Positions 1 to 11,400 of a stretch of DNA of 64,000 bases are shown piece by piece. The notes under the pieces were generated by a model, which searched no databases, was not told the DNA's origin, and saw only the letters and a program-made list of their open reading frames with translations. Every line of letters begins with the position of its first letter. The stretch's first letter is position 1. Both the position numbers and the translations under genes were made by a program. Origin of the DNA: Cynocephalus volans. Its lineage: Eukaryota > Chordata > Mammalia > Dermoptera > Cynocephalidae. Location of the stretch: the NCBI RefSeq assembly GCF_027409185.1, contig NC_084462.1, forward strand, positions 182,208,071 through 182,272,070, in the 5' to 3' direction.

Positions 1-3000
1 ACTCCGCCGTCCGCACGTCCACTCCGCCGTCCGCACGTCCACTACGCCGTCCGCACGTCCACTCGCCGTCCGCACGTCCACTCGCCGTCCGCACGTCCAC
101 TCGCCGTCCGCACGTCCACTCGCCGTCCGCACGTCCACTCACTCTACACGTCCACTCGCCGTCCGCACGTCCACTCACCGTCCGCACGTCCACTACACCG
201 TCCGCACGTCCACTCACCGTCCGCACGTCCACTCACACTCTACACGTCCACTCGCCGTCCGCACGTCCACTCACACTCTACACGTCCACTACACCGTCCG
301 CACGTCCACTACACCGTCTACACGTCCACTCCGCCGTCCGCACGTCCACTCACACTCTACACGTCCACTCACCGTCCGCACGTCCACTCACCGTCCACAC
401 GTCCACTCACCGTCCGCACGTCCACTCACCGTCCACACGTCCACTCACCGTCCGCACGTCCACTCACCGTCCGCACGTCCACTCACCGTCCGCACGTCCA
501 CTCGCCGTCCGCACGTCCACTACACCGTCCGCACGTCCACTACACCGTCCGCACGTCCACTCCGCCGTCCGCACGTCCACTCCGCCGTCCGCACGTCCAC
601 TCCGCCGTCCGCACGTCCACTCCGCCGTCGGCACGTCCACTCCGCCGTCCGCACGTCCACTCACACTCTACACGTCCACTCACCGTCCGCACGTCCACTA
701 CACCGTCCGCACGTCCACTCCGCCGTCCGCACGTCCACTCCGCCGTCCGCACGTCCACTCCGCCGTCCGCACGTCCACTACACCGTCCGCACGTCCACTC
801 GCCGTCCGCACGTCCACTCACCGTCCGCACGTCCACTCGCCGTCCGCACGTCCACTCACTCTACACGTCCACTCGCCGTCCGCACGTCCACTCACCGTCC
901 GCACGTCCACTACACCGTCCGCACGTCCACTCACCGTCCGCACGTCCACTCACCTTCCACACGTCCACTCCGCCGTCCGCACGTCCACTCACTCTACACG
1001 TCCACTACACCGTCCACACGTCCACTCACCGTCCGCACGTCCACTCACACTCTACACGTCCACTCGCCGTCCGCACGTCCACTCACACTCTACACGTCCA
1101 CTACACCGTCCGCACGTCCACTACACCGTCTACACGTCCACTCGCCGTCCGCACGTCCAACGTCCACTCACACTCTACACGTCCACTCGCCGTCCGCACG
1201 TCCACTCGCCGTCCACACGTCCACTACACCGTCCACACGTCCACTACACCGTCCACACGTCCACTCGCCGTCCGCACGTCCAACGTCCACTCACACTCTA
1301 CACGTCCACTCACCGTCTACACGTCCACTACACCGTCCGCACGTCCACTACACCGTCCGCACGTCCACTCACTCTACACGTCCACTCACCGTCTACACGT
1401 CCACTACACCGTCCGCACGTCCACTACACCGTCCGCACGTCCACTCACTCTACACGTCCACTACACCGTCTACACGTCCACTCGCCGTCCGCACGTCCAA
1501 CGTCCACTCACACTCTACACGTCCACTCGCCGTCCGCACGTCCACTCGCCGTCCGCACGTCCACTACACCGTCCACACGTCCACTACACCGTCCACACGT
1601 CCACTCGCCGTCCACACGTCCACTCGCCGTCCACACGTCCACTCGCCGTCCACACGTCCACTACACCGTCCACACGTCCACTCGCCGTCCGCACGTCCAC
1701 TCGCCGTCCGCACGTCCACTACACCGTCCGCACGTCCACTACACCGTCCGCACGTCCACTCACCGTCCGCACGTCCACTCACACTACACGTCCACTCACC
1801 GTCCACACGTCCACTACACCGTCCACACGTCCACTACACCGTCCACACGTCCACTCACCGTCCACACGTCCACTACACCGTCCACACGTCCACTCGCCGT
1901 CCACACGTCCACTCGCCGTCCACACGTCCACTACACCGTCCACACGTCCACTCACCGTCCACACGTCCACTACACCGTCTACACGTCCACTCGCCGTCCG
2001 CACGTCCACTACACCGTCCGCACGTCCACTACACCGTCCGCACGTCCACTCACCGTCCGCACGTCCACTCACACTCTACACGTCCACTCACCGTCCACAC
2101 GTCCACTACACCGTCCACACGTCCACTACACCGTCCACACGTCCACTCACCGTCCACACGTCCACTACACCGTCCACACGTCCACTCGCCGTCCACACGT
2201 CCACTCGCCGTCCACACGTCCACTACACCGTCCACACGTCCACTACACCGTCCACACGTCCACTCGCCGTCCACACGTCCACTCGCCGTCCACACGTCCA
2301 CTCGCCGTCCACACGTCCACTACACCGTCCACACGTCCACTCACCGTCTACACGTCCACTACACCGTCCACACGTCCACTCACCGTCCACACGTCCACTC
2401 ACACTCTACACGTCCACTCGCCGTCCGCACGTCCACTACACCGTCCGCACGTCCACTACACCGTCCGCACGTCCACTACACCGTCCGCACGTCCACTCCG
2501 CCGTCCGCACGTCCACTCCGCCGTCCGCACGTCCACTACACTGTCCGCACGTCCACTCCGCCGTCGGCACGTCCACTCCGCCGTCCGCACGTCCACTCAC
2601 ACTCTACACGTCCACTCACCGTCCGCACGTCCACTACACCGTCCGCACGTCCACTACACCGTCCGCACGTCCACTCCGCCGTCCGCACGTCCACTCCGCC
2701 GTCCGCACGTCCACTACACCGTCCGCACGTCCACTACACCGTCCGCACGTCCACTCACCGTCCGCACGTCCACTACACCGTCCGCACGTCCACTCGCCGT
2801 CCGCACGTCCACTCGCCGTCCGCACGTCCACTCACCGTCCGCACGTCCACTCACTCTACACGTCCACTCGCCGTCCGCACGTCCACTCACCGTCCGCACG
2901 TCCACTACACCGTCCGCACGTCCACTCACCGTCCGCACGTCCACTCACCGTCCACACGTCCACTCCGCCGTCCGCACGTCCACTCGCTCTACACGTCCAC

Positions 3001-3670
3001 TCACACTCTACACGTCCACTCACTCTACACGTCCTCTACACCGTCCACACGTCCACTCACCGTCCGCACGTCCACTCACACTCTACACGTCCACTCGCCG
3101 TCCGCACGTCCACTCACACTCTACACGTCCACTACACCGTCCGCACGTCCACTACACCGTCTACACGTCCACTCCGCCGTCCGCACGTCCACTCACACTC
3201 TACACGTCCACTCACCGTCCGCACGTCCACTCACCGTCCACACGTCCACTCACCGTCCGCACGTCCACTCACCGTCCGCACGTCCACTCACACTCTACAC
3301 GTCCACTCGCCGTCCGCACGTCCACTCACCGTCCGCACGTCCACTCACACTCTACACGTCCACTCACCGTCCACACGTCCACTCACCGTCTACACGTCCA
3401 CTCACCGTCTACACGTCCACTACACCGTCCGCACGTCCACTCACCGTCCGCACGTCCACTACACCGTCTGCACGTCCACTCACCGTCCACACGTCCACTA
3501 CACCGTCTACACGTCCACTACACCGTCCGCACGTCCACTCACCGTCCGCACGTCCACTACACCGTCTACACGTCCACTCACCGTCCACACGTCCACTACA
3601 CCGTCTACACGTCCACTACACCGTCCGCACGTCCACTACACCGTCCGCACGTCCACTCACCGTCTACACG
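1..3670. repeat. CpG-rich minisatellite upstream of AMN (17/19/20-bp units)
   Basis: Tandem array of short units that all end in CACGTCC. The common unit types are about 20 bp (ACTACACCGTCCGCACGTCC), 19 bp (with ACTCGCC, ACTCACC or ACTCACACTCTA heads) and 17 bp (ACTCACTCTACACGTCC). Length divided by unit gives roughly 190 units. The array is already running at base 1 and ends at the TCTGCCTCTCATC boundary near 3670. Most units carry two or three CpGs. Open frames through it are repeats of one motif and are not genes. Confidence 0.97.
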
Positions 3671-4530
3671 TCTGCCTCTCATCTCCCACAAATCCATCTT
3701 CCATTCACTCACCTCCCAGCCACCCCTGAGTGCGTGGAGAGGTCCAAGCATCAATCCCTGTGATTAACGCAACCACAGACCCCAGAGCCATCCGTTCAGC
3801 GTCCCCTGCTCCTCTCGCCACCTATCCCATACTCTCACGATCCGTCCACCGGCCTGTCCGTCCACCCACTTCTCTTTCTCCCCCACCCCGCATGGCCCAC
3901 ACAGGGATCGGAACCGTGACCTTGGTGTTCCAACACTCGGCTCCCGCACACTCGTTTCTGAGCAATCACCTTCTGTGCTCCGCCCACCAGCCACTGTCTC
4001 GACAACTATCCATTCACAATTCATCTAAAGTCTACTGACCGTTCTTCATTCGCCGTCATTCCACCTACCAGCTGACCTCATCTGTCATACATTTCCGTCC
4101 ATTCCCTGTGCAAAATCCCAGCCTTTCCCCACCCCCAGCCTCTCGTGAACACTCGCACACACGCATCCTCTCAGCATCTACAATTTACTTGTCGCCGTGC
4201 AGCTGTCGACTCACGCAGCCACCGTTCGTTTGTGCTCCAGCCGTTCTTGCGCACTCTCCACTGAGCTCCCGTCGACCATCCATCGCCCCTCCTTCCACAA
4301 TCCACTGTCCTCTGTCCGTTTATCCCCGAACACGTCAACCATCACTGAGCGGCCGTTCACACTCACCCTCCCAGCGTTCACTGTCAGCTGTACATTCATC
4401 CATCTGTCACCTTTCTGTTCATCAGCATCCTTTTACGACCTCCTACCCTTTATCCCTCCGCCATCCACTGTCTGCCACCCATCGCCCGCCAGCTGCTCAT
4501 TCATTGTCAAGCCTCCATCCGTCCATGTGT
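3671..4530. other. C/T-rich degenerate tract, no gene seen
   Basis: A stretch rich in TCCATTCA-, CCGTCCA- and CACTC-like words, poor in G on the + strand. It looks like decayed simple or minisatellite sequence joining the large array to the 46-bp array. Open frames here are serine/proline/histidine-rich artefacts of the composition. Confidence 0.6.
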
Positions 4531-4812
4531 CCATTCATGCACCGTTCAGCTCCATGCACCGTCTGTTCATTGCCATCCATTCATGCACCGTTCAGCTCCA
4601 TGCACCGTCTGTTCATTGCCATCCATTCATGCACCGTTCAGCTCCATGCACCGTCTGTTCATTGCCATCCATTCAGGCACCGTTCAGCTCCATGCACCGT
4701 CTGTTCATTGCCATCCATTCAGGCACCGTTCAGCTCCATGCACCGTCTGTTCATTGCCATCCATTCATGCACCGTTCAGCTCCATGCACCGTCTGTTCAT
4801 TGCCATCCATTC
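4531..4812. repeat. 46-bp tandem repeat, about 6 copies
   Basis: The word GTTCAGCTCCATGCACC recurs at 4544, 4590, 4636, 4682, 4728 and 4774, an exact 46-bp period. Copies are nearly identical. A T-to-G change (ATGCACC to AGGCACC) marks the heads of the fourth and fifth copies. The array ends where CATTCATTATTTCACGC begins. Each unit holds GCACCGTTC and GCACCGTCTGTTC, so it may itself come from an older half-length duplication. Confidence 0.95.
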
Positions 4813-5378
4813 ATTATTTCACGCACTGTCCGCCCATCCCACCGTTTACTGTTCATCCACTATCCACCCACTGTCAGTCATTCACCACCCCTCTGCCATC
4901 ATCTTTACACACCACATCACGCGCCGTCCATCGGCCACCCACCGCTCACCGTCCATTAATCTGCACCCTTTACGGGTTGACAGCTCACTGTCCACAATCC
5001 GTCCCCAGGGACCCTCCACACCCCTTCCGTCCACTGTTATCCTTGTACCGCGCACCGCCGTCCACAATCCGTCCGTGCCAGGAGCCGGAGGGGGTCCTGT
5101 GTGAAGCGGATGCCGTCTCAGTCGGTGGGCGGACTAGGTTCCCAGGACAGGTCGGGCCTGCCACGCCCCTCCTCCCCGCCACCCCAGGTTCTCAGGCCCT
5201 GCAGGGGCCTGTGTGAGGGACGCTGAGAAGGCAGCTCCGGAGGGGCTTCAAGAGTCGGTCCTGGGCCGGTCTGCAGGTAAATGTGTAACCGTCAGGGCGC
5301 CACCGCCGGACCCTGCCTGCTCACGTGCTTCCTGCAGGGCAAAGTTTCCTGGTCGGTGACTCGGGGAGCAGAGAAGGG
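4813..5378 (+). promoter_or_regulatory. Presumed AMN proximal promoter and 5'UTR
   Basis: About 570 bases between the 46-bp array and the AMN start codon. GC content rises toward the gene and I see no TATA box near the start. GGCAAAGTTTCC at 5338-5349 resembles an HNF4-type half site, which would suit an intestinal and renal gene but is only a motif guess. A CTGCAG/GTAA pair at 5271-5280 and a CCTGCAG at 5331-5337 could border a tiny 5' noncoding intron, though 61 bases is very short. The transcription start cannot be fixed from sequence alone. Confidence 0.4.
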
Positions 5379-5421
5379 ATGGGCGCCCTGGGCCGGGTCC
5401 TGCTGGGGCTGCAGCTCTGCG
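5379..5421 (+). CDS. AMN: AMN exon 1
   Basis: Encodes [14 protein letters not shown], the first part of the signal peptide, and the first base of Ala15. Donor GTAAGC at 5422. Confidence 0.93.
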
Positions 5422-8400
5422 GTAAGCCCGGGCGTGCACTGATCCCGCGGGGTCAGGATCCTCCGAGGGGTGGACAGCGAAGCGTGAAGGCGGCGGGGGA
5501 CTGTGGGAGCCGACGTGGCCTTCCTCGGGGACGGGCGCGCGGCCCGGAGCCCCTGCCAGGACGGCCTCCCGCGTGCGAAGTGGGCACCGTCCTCAGCCGC
5601 TGCCGAGAGGGCGACTGTGAGCTGAGCCCGCGGCCGGCGCCTGCTGCAGCCTCCCTCCCCCCGCGCCCAGGCCGGCCCTGGCCCTGGTGCCCGCCCCCAG
5701 CGCCCGGGAGCTCGCAAAGCCTCAGCCTGGGTCCCGTCCCCCTTCCCTCAGCCCCTCGCGGGTCCCTCAGGACACAGCCCCGGTTCAGGGACCACCTGGC
5801 TCGGCCCTGCCGTCCCCCAGCTCCTACTTCGCACGGCGGGGATGCGCTTTCTCCTGCAGCTCTTCCCGCCTGGTCTGACTCCCCCCAGGAAGCCCTCCTG
5901 ACCCCAAGGCAGAGGCAGACACCTGCGCTACCCACCCTCCGCCACCCCCCGGCTGTCCCTGCCCTTGACCGGCCCTGTTCCCTGCCCCAGCGCCTGGCAA
6001 AGTGGGGGCGGGGCCGAAGGCGATCCAGGCGGGCGTCCTGGAGGAGGCGGGGCACGGCGGGGCGGGCGGGGCCCTTGAGACGCAGCGTCGGGGCCCCCGC
6101 AGGGTCGGGACTGAGGCTCAGACCCCGACCTGGGCCACCAGTGGCGACCCCACCTGTGACCCCTCCCCAGCGCTGGCCCGGGCCACCCACAAAATCTGGG
6201 TCCCCAACACCGACTTCGATGCCGCCACCAACTGGAGCCAGAACCGGACCCCGTGCGCAGGCGGCGCCGTAGAGTTCGCGGCGGACAAGGTGCCTCGGAG
6301 CCCGCCCTGGGTCCGGAGCGGGCTGGGGGTCCGCCCGCCCCCTCGCGCTGACGGGGCTTCTTCCTGCAGATGGTGTCAGTCCTGGTGCGAGAAGGTCACG
6401 CCATCTCGGACATGGTGAGGCGCAGCCTGCGGCCGGGGTGCGGGGCCCGGCCGCTCCCACCGGAGTCAGCCCGGAGCGCCGGCCTCGGCGCTGTACCTGG
6501 GGACCCGCCGCACCGGCGCGGCGCGGGGCAGGCCTCGGGCCTCTCTGGCCCCTGGGAGGTGGAGGGAGCACGGCGGGGGCACTGGGTCCTGCGGCCCGGC
6601 AGGCTGTGCCCTTAGCGAGGCTGGGACGGCGCCTCCTGCCGCCCCGCCCCGGGCCTGGGACCCCAGCCGCCTGCCTTCCGTCGGGTCCGCTGCGGGGAAG
6701 CACCCCCCGCGTCCGTCCCCGCAAAGCCTTTCCCTGGCCCGGAGCCCGACAGTCACCCGGGACTCGAGGGGACCTTCTGCAGCCGTTTCGCACGCACTGT
6801 GCTGCAGAGCCGGGGGAGCCGGGGGAGCCGGGGGAGCCGGGGGGACCGGGGGAGCCGGGGGAGCCGGGGCGACCGGGGGGAGCCGGGGGAGCCGGGGGGA
6901 CCGGGGGAGCCGGGGGGAGCCGGGGGGGGGAGCCGGGGGGAGCCGGGGGGGGAGCCGGGGGGACCGGGGGGAGCCGGGGGGAGCCGGGGGGAGCCGGGGG
7001 GAGCCGGGGGAGCCGGGGGGAGCCGGGGGAGCCGGGGGGAGCCGGGGGAGCCGGGGGGAGCCGGGGGGAGCCGGGGGAGCCGGGGGGAGCCGGGGGAGCC
7101 GGGGGGACCGGGGGAGCCGGGGGGAGCCGGGGGGGGGAGCCGGGGGGAGCCGGGGGAGCCGGGGGGGGAGCCGGGGGAGCCGGGGGAGCCGGGGGAGCCG
7201 GGGGAGCCGGGGGGAGCCGGGGGAGCCGGGGGGACCGGGGGAGCCGGGGGGAGCCGGGGGAGCCGGGGGGGGAGCCGGGGGAGCCGGGGGGAGCCGGGGG
7301 GAGCCGGGGGAGCCGGGGGGAGCCGGGGGAGCCGGGGGGACCGGGGGAGCCGGGGGGAGCCGGGGGAGCCGGGGGAGCCGGGGGGGGGGAGCCGGGGGAG
7401 CCGGGGGAGCCGGGGGGGGAGCCGGGGGAGCCGGGGGGACCGGGGGAGCCGGGGGAGCCGGGGGAGCCGGGGGAGCCGGGGGGCAGCCGGGGGGCAGCCG
7501 AGGGGGGGAGCCGGGGGAGCCGGGGGAGCCGGGGGGCAGCCGGGGGGCAGCCGAGGGGGGGAGCCGGGGGGACCGGGGGAGCCGGGGGAGCCGGGGGAGC
7601 CGGGGGGCAGCCGGGGGGCAGCCGAGGGGGGGAGCCGGGGGGACCGGGGGAGCCGGGGGAGCCGGGGGGCAGCCGGGGGGCAGCCGAGGGGGGGAGCCGG
7701 GGGGACCGGGGGAGCCGGGGGAGCCGGGCGCGGGGCGCTGCGCCCGCACGTGCTGGAGCGTCGCCGGCGACGGCTGTCACCGCGGCCCGGCGGCTGCAGC
7801 CCAGAGCGGCTTTCACGGTTTTAAGTGGGTGGGAAAAAGTCAAAAGGACAATGTTTGGTGCACGTAAAACGTCTGCCACTCCGCCTCTCAGGGTCCGTAA
7901 GTGCCGCTTTATCGGCCCGCAGCCCCGTCTCGTTCGCGTGTCGTCTGTGTCGCTGTCGCGCTGTCCTGGACAGAGACCGTGAGGCCCGCGAAGCCGAAAC
8001 TGTCCACCTTCCGTCCTTAAGGAAGGGTCGCCGGGCCCCGGCTTTAAGCCTCGTTTTCTAGGCTCTTCGGACCTCAGAGCCCCCCAGAGCCTGCCACAGC
8101 CTGAGCCGGGACGTTGTCCTGTCGCCTGCGGACACCTTAGCGAGGGTCGCGGGCGGGCTAGGGGCGGAGGCCGGGCTCCGGGTGGGGGCGGGGGTGGTGG
8201 CCCAGCCGGGGCTGCTGTGCCCGGTGGAGGCCCCGGGAAGAAGCTGGGGGTCCCGGGTCATCGCAGGCCGGGGGGCAGCGCCGGCGTAACCTTGGCAACC
8301 GGCGGTGCGGGGCGAGGGGCGCCGAGCCTGGGGCCGCTCCCGCCCACGTCGTGGCCTTGGGGACCTCGCTCGCGGAGGGCTCTTAAGGCAGCAGCGCACT

Positions 8401-11400
8401 CTCGTCACCGTCCGCGGCTCACACGTCTGTCGGGTCCCTCCGTCCGGCCCCTCGGGGCGGGCCTGGCCGGGGGGCGCCCCCCACCTCACCGGCCTCCCCT
8501 CGGCGCCCCGGCCAGCGGCCCCAGCGTGGCCCCCGGGCGCCTCCCGCCCCCACCGCGCAGGGTCCCGCCTGCACGACCCCTGCGCTCCGCATTGGCCCTG
8601 TTGCCGGAGTGACAGGCCAGGTGACATCAGCGTTTGAGTTCGTGCTTCCCTGGCCTTTCCTTCCCCTCCCCGCCCCTCCCATGTCCACTTGTCACCCGCT
8701 CTCTTGTTCTCGGGGAATCTCCCCTTTTCCATCCATCAGTCTGATGCTGGTTGGAAGGACACCTGCTGCCCTGTGCCGACCTGAGACCCTCTTTTCAATC
8801 TACCAAACGCAAACCCCCTGCCTTATGACTGTGCTTTTGGTATTTTGCTTAAGAATCCCTTGGTCACAACGGTAATCAGCTCTGTATGTCTAGTAGGTCA
8901 CAGCTTTGCCCCTTGGGGCAGGAGGAAGCCGGCAGCATCTCTCTGCTTAGGACGAGCCAGGCACAAGCCCCGCGCTTCATGCACGTGCACGGCTCTGCCC
9001 CTGCTCCCCGGGCCGGAGTGTCCGCCGCCTCCCTGAGCACCCCCGTCACTTCCGTCCTTCTTTCTGCCAACTCCACACCGTGCTCAGCTGTGGCTCTGGG
9101 ATGTCTTAATACCTATGGGGGCGACACACCCCCTTCACTCTTGTGTTACAAGGCTCTTTGCAGATCTGATTGTTGCAGAGAAATTGCAGAACAGGTTTAC
9201 CAGGTCACAGCCACCACAACCACTGCCACCACCACCACCAAAACCCTAGAATTTTGATTGGGATGTACAATAGCTTTACACCATCAACCCATCCATTCAA
9301 GAGCACGGCTGTCTCTCTCTGTTTCAGATCATCCATGACCTTCGTTAGAATCTTTACATGTTCTCCATAGAGGTCTCGGATAGTACTGGCTAATTCATAA
9401 AAAATACTCTGCAGTTTTGGTTTCTATCACGAGTGGTGCCCTATGTTTAAAAATTATATTCTCTAGTTTGGTTATTTTTACAAATAATGACAGTTGTTCC
9501 TCTTCCTTTCCAGTCCCAACTCCTTTTATTTCTTTTTCTTTCCTTACAGCGTTGGCCAGGACCTCTACTCCTGTGTTAAACACAAGTGAAGAAAGTGGGC
9601 ATCCTTGCCTTGCTCCGACGTTAAAGGGAAGGCATTTCAATTTCTCCATTGAGTGTAATGTTTGCTGTAGGTTTTTGGTACATAAAGCTTATTACATTGT
9701 GGAAATTATAGTCTATTGCTAGTTTGCTAGCTGCTTTTAAAAAAATTATAAATAGGCTTTTGAACTTTATTCAGTGTCTTTTTCTACATTGAGATGTGAT
9801 ATTTTCCCCTCCTTTAGTCTATAAATGAGGTTTTCTGAGGTTGAACTCTTCTTGCTAGACCGCTGTCCTCCTGGCATCTTCCTGTGGGTGGATTAAAATG
9901 TGCCACTTCTTCAAAGACACTGGACTTCCCTATGTCATAATATATTGATTTTGCTGGCTTCAGACTCTCCGCTGCCATCTGCTGGAACACCGTCACGTTT
10001 CTGTCTGGTTAGCTGGGATGCGCGTGGTCCCCAGTCCTTCCTTCCTGCATTCCTGGGACATAGACCCATGAATAACCATGCATTTAAAAAATTTAATTAA
10101 AAAATTTTTTTAAACTGCAGTTTTCCAAGCAATTTTAGGTTCATGACAAAACAGCACAGAGTACAGAGATTTCCTGTATACCCTGGTCCCTCCCTCCCCG
10201 ACAGCTTCCCCTATTATCAACACTGGAGAGGTGCATTTGTTACAATCCATGAATCTACACTGACACGTCATTATCACCCGAAGTCCATAGTTTACATTAG
10301 GGTGCACGCGTGGTGTTGAACAGCATTTTTTAAATACACTATTGGCTCTAGTTAGCTAGCATTTTATTATTTAGGAGTTTTGCATCTGCATTTATAAGTA
10401 AAATGTGCCTATAATTTTTCTTATCTTGTATTATCCTTTCTCTGGTTGGAATCCAGACGACACTGCCCTCGTAAAATGTGCTGACAGTTTTCACTCTTTT
10501 TCAGTTTTCCAGAACAACTTCGGTAAGAAAGTTTTGGGGAAGGTTTTTAGGAAGAGGAAGTCTTTTACTAACATTTTAATTTCTTGAATGCTTACTGGCT
10601 TATTTAAATTCTCTATTGTTTCTTGTGTCAGTTTTGACACTTGAAAATTTCTAGAATTGATATATTTCATCTAGGTTTTAGTAGTCCTATTGATTTCTTA
10701 AACTTTTCAATCTCTGTATTTTCCCTTGAACAAGCAAGCTCTTTGGCGTAAGCCTTTTGGTCCCCCTGTCTCCCGCTCCATCACATCTAGTCCTAGCTTT
10801 TAATGTTTTAAAAGACAGTATTTATCTTACCAAAGCATTCCATCATCCTTGCTTCCTGTTTCTTTTGGTAGCTTCGGGATTTCTTTTCCTTTTTGCTTTT
10901 TCTGACCACTTTTTCAGGGCAATCATTCTGAAGCCTTGTAGGCTTGAGGATTTTTTTTTTTTTCTTTCTTTCTTCTTCTTCTTTTTTTTTTTTTTTTTGT
11001 TTTTGGAGGCTGGCTGGTACAGGGATCTGAGCCCTTGACCTTGGTGTTACAACACCGTGTTCTACCTGAGGATATTTTACCCTCACATTTGAGTGGCAGT
11101 TTGGCTGGATATAAAATTCCAGATTGAAATTTCTTTTCCTTTAATATACGAACTATTACTCTATTGTCTTTTGTATCCATTGTTGTTGCTGAGAAATTTG
11201 AATCTGAATTTTTTTCCTTTCCCAGGTGATCTTTCTCTCTGAAGCTTTGAGAATGTTCTCTTTGCCTCTGATATTCATAAACATACTGTCATGTGTCCAG
11301 CTGTGGCTTTTCCAGTTGTTCTTTTGGTCACTCAATGAGACCTTTGGTCTGAGGTTTCCCAACTCTCTTCACGTCTGGGAAGTGCATCTTCATTGTTTCT

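Noticed and set aside
464-2944. Repetitive Trp/Arg/Cys frames on the - strand
   Set aside because: They are translations of the minisatellite unit, differ only by unit type, and have no family resemblance.
1-3670. A CRISPR array
   Set aside because: Units are too short and contiguous, without unique spacers, and the window is clearly a mammalian genome.
4108-5216. Long Ser/Pro/His-rich frames on the + strand
   Set aside because: They run through C/T-rich and 46-bp repeat sequence, and two overlapping frames stay open over the same DNA. Composition explains them.
5453-7982. 808- and 514-codon frames with collagen-like Gly-Glu-Pro or Pro-Pro repeats
   Set aside because: They arise from the GGGGGAGCC array, which is open in every frame, and overlap real AMN exons 2 and 3 in other frames.
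8058-8732. A missing AMN exon or separate gene in the GC-rich part of intron 3
   Set aside because: AMN phase and peptide join directly from exon 3 (6414) to exon 4 (13305). The frames here lack conserved peptide.
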